From Geobacter sp. UBA698 (lineage in GTDB: Bacteria > Desulfobacterota > Desulfuromonadia > Geobacterales > Pseudopelobacteraceae): a stretch of DNA of 54,370 nt. Every line of letters starts with the position of its first letter. Within the stretch, counting starts at the first letter, position 1. The translations under genes were made by a program, and so were the position numbers. The stretch covers positions 1 through 54,370 of the forward strand of contig DBMM01000086.1 of the NCBI GenBank assembly GCA_002298925.1, given 5' to 3'. Under the pieces are notes generated by a model. It was not told the DNA's origin. It did no database searches and saw only the letters and a list, made by a program, of their open reading frames with translations. Positions 49,892 through 54,370 of this stretch are shown here, piece by piece.

Positions 49892-51304
49892 GTGGCGTCT
49901 TTTATCCGTATCCAGGATGTTGCCGACATCCTGATCATGACATTTCTACTGTACCAGCTCTATTCCTGGTTCCGCCGCACCCGCGCCATGCAGGTGCTGA
50001 TCGGGTTGGGGGTGCTGACGCTGATCTATTTTGCCACCCGTTTTCTCGGGCTGTACATGACCAGCTGGATCCTGCAGGAACTGGGAACCGTACTGATCGT
50101 GCTGATCATCGTTGTCTTTCAGGCCGAGATTCGCCAGGCGCTGTACCGCTTCAGTCTGTTGCGGCATCTGTTCGCCAGCCAGAAAGAGTCCCGACAGAGC
50201 AATTTTCAGGAAATCAGCGAGACGCTCTTCGATCTGGCCAAGCAGCGGACCGGTGTGATCATCGTATTCCAGCGCAGCGAGTCCCTCTCGGACCTGATGC
50301 TGAACGGGGTCAGGCTGGACTGCGAGATAACCCCTCAGATCCTGGAGTCGATCTTTTTCAACGGTGCGCCGCTGCATGACGGCGCCGTCCTGATCAGCGA
50401 CGGCCGCATCGTGACGGCCTCCTGCCACCTGCCGCTTTCCGCCAACCCCGAACTGCCCCAGTTCCTGGGGACCCGACATCGGGCGGCCCTGGGACTCTCG
50501 GAGCGGACCGATGCCGTTGTGGCCGTGGTTTCGGAAGAACGTGGCGAAGTTTCGCTGGCAGTGGCCGGGGAGCTGCGTCCCATGGCATCCCCGGCTCATT
50601 TGATGGCCACTCTGGATGAACTGATCAATCCGGTCCGGGAGACCGTTAAAAGCAGTCTGTTTCGTCAGCTCTTCAATAACCTGCTCCCCAAAACGGCAAT
50701 TCTTTTGATCGTGATCACTTTCTGGGCATTGGTCACGTCCCGCCAGGGAGAGATCACAACGGCCGTGGCGCCGGTCAGGATGCACGGCCTGCCGGGCGAT
50801 CTGGTGCTGGTGCGCACTATTCCCGAAGAGGTGGATGTCCAGCTGAAATCCTTCTCCACCCTGACCCCCTTGCCCTCCAAGCTGGATATAGCCGCTGATC
50901 TCGATCTCTCCGGTATCCGCGAAGGTCAGACCAGCATCAGGATCAAAAGCTCCGATCTGAACCTGCCGTCCGGCATGACCATGAGCAGTGTCAATCCAAC
51001 GGCGATCAGAATCGTTGCGGAACGGAAGGAGCGCAAAACCGTCCCGGTCCGGGTGGTGCTGAAAGGTAAACTGTCGCGCGGCCTGTCGGAATCGGCGCTG
51101 ATTGTCGAGCCTGCCTCGGTGGTGGTGGAAGGTCCGGCCGGTCAGATTGCCCGGGTCGATTCCGTCGCCACCGAGGAGATCGATGCCGGTCGGCTGGTCA
51201 AAGGTAAAGAGTACAGCAAGAATCTGATTCCGCCGCTGAAGATGGTCACCATTCTAAGGGAGGATCCGGTCTCGATCAGGGTTTCAGTTCACAAGAAGAA
51301 GTGA
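49892..51304 (+). CDS. cdaA: Diadenylate cyclase CdaA fused to a YbbR (CdaR) region
   Basis: A 470-residue membrane protein. Residues 1-80 hold three helices, about 90-240 the DAC domain with DGA (163-165) and RHR (195-197), so it should make c-di-AMP. A fourth helix at about 268-285 is followed by an extracytoplasmic YbbR-type region (about 290-470, two repeats). In Firmicutes CdaA and its regulator CdaR are separate genes; here they are one polypeptide, placing sensor and enzyme in fixed ratio. Start GTG at 49892 with agagga upstream. Confidence 0.9.
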   Translation: MASFIRIQDVADILIMTFLLYQLYSWFRRTRAMQVLIGLGVLTLIYFATRFLGLYMTSWILQELGTVLIVLIIVVFQAEIRQALYRFSLLRHLFASQKESRQSNFQEISETLFDLAKQRTGVIIVFQRSESLSDLMLNGVRLDCEITPQILESIFFNGAPLHDGAVLISDGRIVTASCHLPLSANPELPQFLGTRHRAALGLSERTDAVVAVVSEERGEVSLAVAGELRPMASPAHLMATLDELINPVRETVKSSLFRQLFNNLLPKTAILLIVITFWALVTSRQGEITTAVAPVRMHGLPGDLVLVRTIPEEVDVQLKSFSTLTPLPSKLDIAADLDLSGIREGQTSIRIKSSDLNLPSGMTMSSVNPTAIRIVAERKERKTVPVRVVLKGKLSRGLSESALIVEPASVVVEGPAGQIARVDSVATEEIDAGRLVKGKEYSKNLIPPLKMVTILREDPVSIRVSVHKKK

Positions 51305-51364
51305 TGTTTTGTCTGGTTGGCATATATGTTGCATATCTAGTCGGGTATTTGGCTGACTTAGTGG

Positions 51365-51393
51365 TTGACAATTGCTGACATATGTTATATAAA
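51365..51393 (+). promoter_or_regulatory. Strong sigma-70-type promoter for the LysM-NlpC/P60 gene
   Basis: TTGACA (51365-51370), a 17-base spacer and TATAAA (51388-51393). It lies in an AT-rich gap with GCATAT repeats at about 51319-51338, which may be a binding site. Confidence 0.75.
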
Positions 51394-51434
51394 CCACGGA
51401 CGCCGTGCAGTATATTAAAACAAAAGGAGGAACA

Positions 51435-52481
51435 ATGGTTAATTTGAGACACATACTCATGTTATGCCTCATGCTTCTCGCCTTTCCCCAACTGGTACTG
51501 GCATCCAAAACCCACGTCGCACGCAAGAGTGAGACGCTCCAGTCCATTGCCCGCAAATACCACGTATCCGTAGATGAACTTAAATCCGTCAACAACCTGT
51601 CCGGTTCCCGCGTTTCCAAGGGTGCCCGTCTGATCATCCCTTCCCAGGCCGCTGTTCATACTAAAAAAGCAAAAGTTGCAGAAAAGGCCCGCACCTACAA
51701 GGTTTCCAAGGGTGAGTCCCTGGCCGCCGTTGCCAAAAAAACCGGGGTCAAGATGGCTGAACTGCGGCGTCTTAACGGCATCAGAGGCAACCGGGTCAAG
51801 CCGGGCCAGGTGCTGGCGCTGAGCGAGAAAACTCACCCGGTCGAGGAAACACCACGGCTGGCAACGGCTTCCGAGCGACTTCAGCTGATCAATCCTGACC
51901 TGCTGAACGAGCAGGAACTTACCAATACCCTGGCCGAACTGACGGACCTGGATAATGACCATCCAGTGGACTTGGCCAAAAACCTGGAAGAAAACGCTTC
52001 CGGCGTCAATAAAATCAAGAAGTCGGCCTACAGTTTCCTGGGCGCACGCTACCGTTTCGGCGGCAGCAGCCGCACCGCCCTCGACTGTTCCAGTTTTACC
52101 CAGCAGGTCTTTCGTGACCTGAAGGTGAGTCTGCCCCGTACCGCCCGTGAACAGTTCCAGGTCGGCAACGAGGTGGTACGCGGCGATCTGCAGAAGGGGG
52201 ACCTGGTTTTCTTCCAGACCTACGCCCGCTTTCCCTCCCATGTCGGCATCTATCTTGGCAACCGCAAGATGATCCACGCTTCATCCCGCGACCGCCGCGT
52301 GGTGATCTCCTCCATGGACACCCCCTACTATCTGTCGCGCTTTCTGGGCGCACGCCGCATGGGACAGTCAATTCCGGACAGCATCAACTTCAATGAACTG
52401 CAGCTGGGGGTTCAGGAAGAGAATGAGACCGAAGTGCTGGCCAACGATACGCTGGGCATAGCCCTGAGCAAGAACAATTGA
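51435..52481 (+). CDS. Secreted LysM-NlpC/P60 peptidoglycan hydrolase
   Basis: A 348-residue exported enzyme: signal peptide (about 1-23), LysM at about 25-69, LysM at about 86-130, linker, and an NlpC/P60 domain at about 195-315 with C218 (DCSSF), H269 (SHVGIYLG) and H281 as the catalytic set. It would cut stem peptides of peptidoglycan. The ATG at 51435 has aaggagg upstream. It has its own promoter and terminator, so it is monocistronic. Confidence 0.94.
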   Translation: MVNLRHILMLCLMLLAFPQLVLASKTHVARKSETLQSIARKYHVSVDELKSVNNLSGSRVSKGARLIIPSQAAVHTKKAKVAEKARTYKVSKGESLAAVAKKTGVKMAELRRLNGIRGNRVKPGQVLALSEKTHPVEETPRLATASERLQLINPDLLNEQELTNTLAELTDLDNDHPVDLAKNLEENASGVNKIKKSAYSFLGARYRFGGSSRTALDCSSFTQQVFRDLKVSLPRTAREQFQVGNEVVRGDLQKGDLVFFQTYARFPSHVGIYLGNRKMIHASSRDRRVVISSMDTPYYLSRFLGARRMGQSIPDSINFNELQLGVQEENETEVLANDTLGIALSKNN

Positions 52482-52508
52482 TATCTGGCGGCATAACATC
52501 ACATCGAT

Positions 52509-52541
52509 AAAAATCCGGGTCCTCTGACCCGGATTTTTTTT
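52509..52541 (+). terminator. Terminator after the NlpC/P60 gene
   Basis: AAATCCGGGT (52511-52520) and ACCCGGATTT (52527-52536) form a 10-bp stem with a 6-base loop and a long T-run. Confidence 0.95.
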
Positions 52542-52552
52542 GGCTTGGGGAT

Positions 52553-54109
52553 ATGAAAATTCTGCTTAGCTACATATCCGGTCAGCCGGACCGCCAGGAC
52601 CCCTACATATCCCTGCTTCCCAGCGGTCTCTGCTATCTGCAGTCAACCCTGCGCGAGGCCGGCCATGATGCCGTGCTGGCCAATTTTTCCGGCTGGTCCC
52701 AGCTGGAGATCACCCGTCAGCTGACAACGGCCAGGCCGGCAGTCGTGGGCATTTCCCAATGGACCCATAACCGCCATGAATCCATGGAACTGGCCAGGCT
52801 GGCGCGGCGGGTGCTGCCCGACAGCCTGATTCTGCTGGGGGGCGGTCATGCCACCTTCCGCTGCCGCGAAATACTGGCCGAAGACACCCCTCTGGATGCC
52901 GTCGTACTGGGGGAGGGTGAGGCCACCCTGCTGGAACTGGCCGAGCGGGTCGCGGGGGGCAGCGACTGGCGGGACATGGCCGGCATCGCACTCCGCCGGC
53001 AGGGGCAGGTCGTGGTGAATGCGACACGCCAGCCCCTGAACAGTCTGGACCGGATTCCCTTCGCCGCACGGCATCTGCAGCACTCCATCGGCGTTGACCG
53101 GGAGCTGCAGGCCGAATTCATCATCACCGCCCGGGGCTGCCCGTCGGCTTGCAGCTTCTGCAGTTCGCCCACCTTCTGGTCTCGCCGGGTGCGCTTCCGC
53201 TCGCCGGAAAATGTCGTGGATGAAATCCTGTATCTGCGTGCCAGCTACGGGCTGATCTATTTCTCGTTCAGGGATGACACCTTCACTGCCGACCGCAGGC
53301 GGACCATCGCCATCTGCCGGCAGTTGGTCGAACGCCAGGCCCACATTGTCTGGAACTGTCAGTCACGTGTCACCACCCTGGACGAGGAGCTGCTGGTCTG
53401 GATGAAGCGGGCCGGCTGCGAATGCATCCAGCTGGGGATCGAATCGGGTTCGCTGCCGATTCTGGCCCTGCTGGACAAATCCATCACCCCCGCCCAGGTC
53501 GAACAGGCCGCCGCTCTCATCAAAAAAGTCGGCATCCACCTTTCGGTCTATCTGATCAGTGACGTGCCCGCAGAGACCCGCCAGGATCAGGATGCGACCG
53601 TCAGCCTGATGCGGCGTATCCGTCCCGATGACGGCTATGTCTCGCCCCTGGCCTATTACCCCGGCACGCGGCTGTTCGAGCAGGCCGTCCAGGCCGGCCG
53701 GGTGGCCGCTGATGTCTTCGAGACGAGCCGTGAGCCGGCCGTCTATGCCTCGCCGCAGCCGGGCAAGAGCTCGCGCCGGCTGCTGGCAGCCCTTAGCGGT
53801 CAGGGCGCTGCGGTTGCAAAAAACATCAAGCGGGTCAAGCGCGAGCTGGGCTTCTGTTATGTGACCAATGTGACGGCCGGCGAGTGCTACCGGCAGGCCG
53901 GTGATATCACTGCTGCCGAGCGGGAATTCCGGGAAATAACCGAGCGCGAGCCGGACAATCCCTGGGGGTGGTTTCTGCTGGGGGAGCTGTACGCGGAACT
54001 GGGAGAGGTGGGGCTGGCCAGGGAGTACTATGGCCGGGTGCTGCGGATTGTGCCACAGCACGGTCCATCAAAAGCTGCTCTTAAGGGCAACAAAAAAGCG
54101 GGGCCGTGA
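52553..54109 (+). CDS. B12-binding radical SAM protein with C-terminal TPR
   Basis: A 518-residue protein: cobalamin-binding-type N-terminal region (about 20-140; LLGGGHATFRC, VLGEGEATLLELA), radical SAM core with C196, C200 and C203 (RGCPSACSFC), then FSFRDDTFTADR and LGIESGSLPILALLDKS. The last 70 residues form TPR-like helices (AEREFREITEREPDNPWGWFLLGELYAELGEV). Substrate unknown. The start at 52553 follows a weak gggg. The end of the gene is inside a terminator hairpin. Confidence 0.85.
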   Translation: MKILLSYISGQPDRQDPYISLLPSGLCYLQSTLREAGHDAVLANFSGWSQLEITRQLTTARPAVVGISQWTHNRHESMELARLARRVLPDSLILLGGGHATFRCREILAEDTPLDAVVLGEGEATLLELAERVAGGSDWRDMAGIALRRQGQVVVNATRQPLNSLDRIPFAARHLQHSIGVDRELQAEFIITARGCPSACSFCSSPTFWSRRVRFRSPENVVDEILYLRASYGLIYFSFRDDTFTADRRRTIAICRQLVERQAHIVWNCQSRVTTLDEELLVWMKRAGCECIQLGIESGSLPILALLDKSITPAQVEQAAALIKKVGIHLSVYLISDVPAETRQDQDATVSLMRRIRPDDGYVSPLAYYPGTRLFEQAVQAGRVAADVFETSREPAVYASPQPGKSSRRLLAALSGQGAAVAKNIKRVKRELGFCYVTNVTAGECYRQAGDITAAEREFREITEREPDNPWGWFLLGELYAELGEVGLAREYYGRVLRIVPQHGPSKAALKGNKKAGP

Positions 54110-54125
54110 GGCTCCGCTTTTTTGT
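54090..54125. terminator. Terminator overlapping the 3' end of the radical SAM gene
   Basis: AACAAAAAAGCGGGGCC pairs with GGCTCCGCTTTTTTGT around a GTGA loop, one wobble pair. The stop codon (54107-54109) is in the loop region, so the last codons of the gene form the left stem. It also serves the minus-strand gene. Confidence 0.92.
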
Positions 54126-54145
54126 CGCTGTTCCGTTTCAGGAGA

Positions 54146-54370
54146 TTACTTGACGATCCTGATGCCGGGGATGAAGGAGATCTTTTCAAAGGTCCGGTTG
54201 AGGGTCTTGCTCTGGAAGTTGGCCAGCGGCGGGGTCTCGGGGAACTCGATGCTGTCGCCGACCTTGACCTTCAGCTCGGGCAGGGCCAGCCAGGTTTTCT
54301 GGCCTTTCTCGTCCTGGGCTTCAACGTAGGTGTAGCCGCCGGAGTTCATGGTCTGGACTACCTTGGCTTT
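54146..54370 (-). CDS. C-terminal part of an unrecognised small protein, cut by the window edge
   Basis: The frame runs to the end of the window without a stop; at least 74 residues are visible. It contains KVVQTMNSGGYTYVEA, TWLALPELKVKVGDSIEF and a final TLNRTFEKISFIPGIRIVK, a beta-barrel-like pattern. The ATG at 54349 is probably internal, because similar residues continue upstream. I do not assign a family. Confidence 0.65.
   Translation of the reverse strand, partial: KAKVVQTMNSGGYTYVEAQDEKGQKTWLALPELKVKVGDSIEFPETPPLANFQSKTLNRTFEKISFIPGIRIVK

Overview
The window looks like chromosome of an anaerobic Desulfuromonadota bacterium of the Geobacterales (Geobacter / Trichlorobacter / Pelobacter propionicus type). 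This is inferred from gene content and protein style: a Rieske / cytochrome b / pentahaem cytochrome c operon, nifH, hopanoid side-chain genes, a cobamide assembly operon, a NAD-linked hydrogenase diaphorase module, menaquinone methylation, and many B12-binding radical-SAM proteins. Base composition is GC-rich apart from a few intergenic dips. I see no rRNA, tRNA, CRISPR array or intact insertion sequence.

Layout. (1) 1-1.8 kb: a single-domain response regulator, then a cobalamin riboswitch driving cbiM and a cbiN-like gene. (2) 1.8-5.9 kb: an RNA-binding protein and a DUF4177-like / polA / recO unit. (3) 5.9-9.4 kb: an IclR regulator divergent from a universal stress protein, a NodB-like deacetylase with a hidden 59-residue Cys-rich gene, and proC. 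(4) 9.4-14.3 kb: hopanoid genes hpnJ and hpnK with a small EamA protein, a secreted HhH protein, and two conserved unknowns. (5) 14.3-18.5 kb: the Rieske / cytb / cytc operon, an HNH protein, a low-GC stretch and a lone nifH. (6) 18.5-31.7 kb: a cobamide region with cobC, a B12-radical SAM gene, a PAS-GAF-PAS-GGDEF protein, an MBL-fold enzyme, a methyltransferase-DUF2284 fusion, and the riboswitch-led operon cobU-cobT-cobS-pabBC-thiC/bzaF. (7) 31.8-40.5 kb: CIRCE-controlled groESL, then cupin-hemH, a periplasmic cyclophilin, DUF4139, LUD, comF, an Rrf2 regulator and larE. (8) 40.5-45.7 kb: hoxEF (fused), hoxU and hoxY without hoxH, then a GNAT, ybaK and hypE. (9) 45.8-54.4 kb: a FabMG-like protein, a BamD-like lipoprotein, plsY, ubiE/menG, a fused cdaA-cdaR, a LysM-NlpC/P60 hydrolase, a B12-radical SAM-TPR protein, and the edge of one more gene.

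How the genes fit together. Two cobalamin riboswitches mark both ends of a corrinoid economy: cobalt uptake (cbiM / cbiN) and nucleotide-loop assembly (cobU, cobT, cobS, cobC). The ThiC-family enzyme ending the cob operon is better read as an anaerobic benzimidazole synthase (BzaF) than as thiamin ThiC. Beside it lie a methyltransferase fused to a Cys-rich DUF2284 domain and a B12-radical SAM enzyme, so this stretch is the best candidate for an undescribed function, possibly lower-ligand tailoring. Other notable points are the hydrogenase diaphorase and small subunit without a large subunit, the orphan nifH, the fused c-di-AMP cyclase and its regulator, and the tiny Cys-rich gene.
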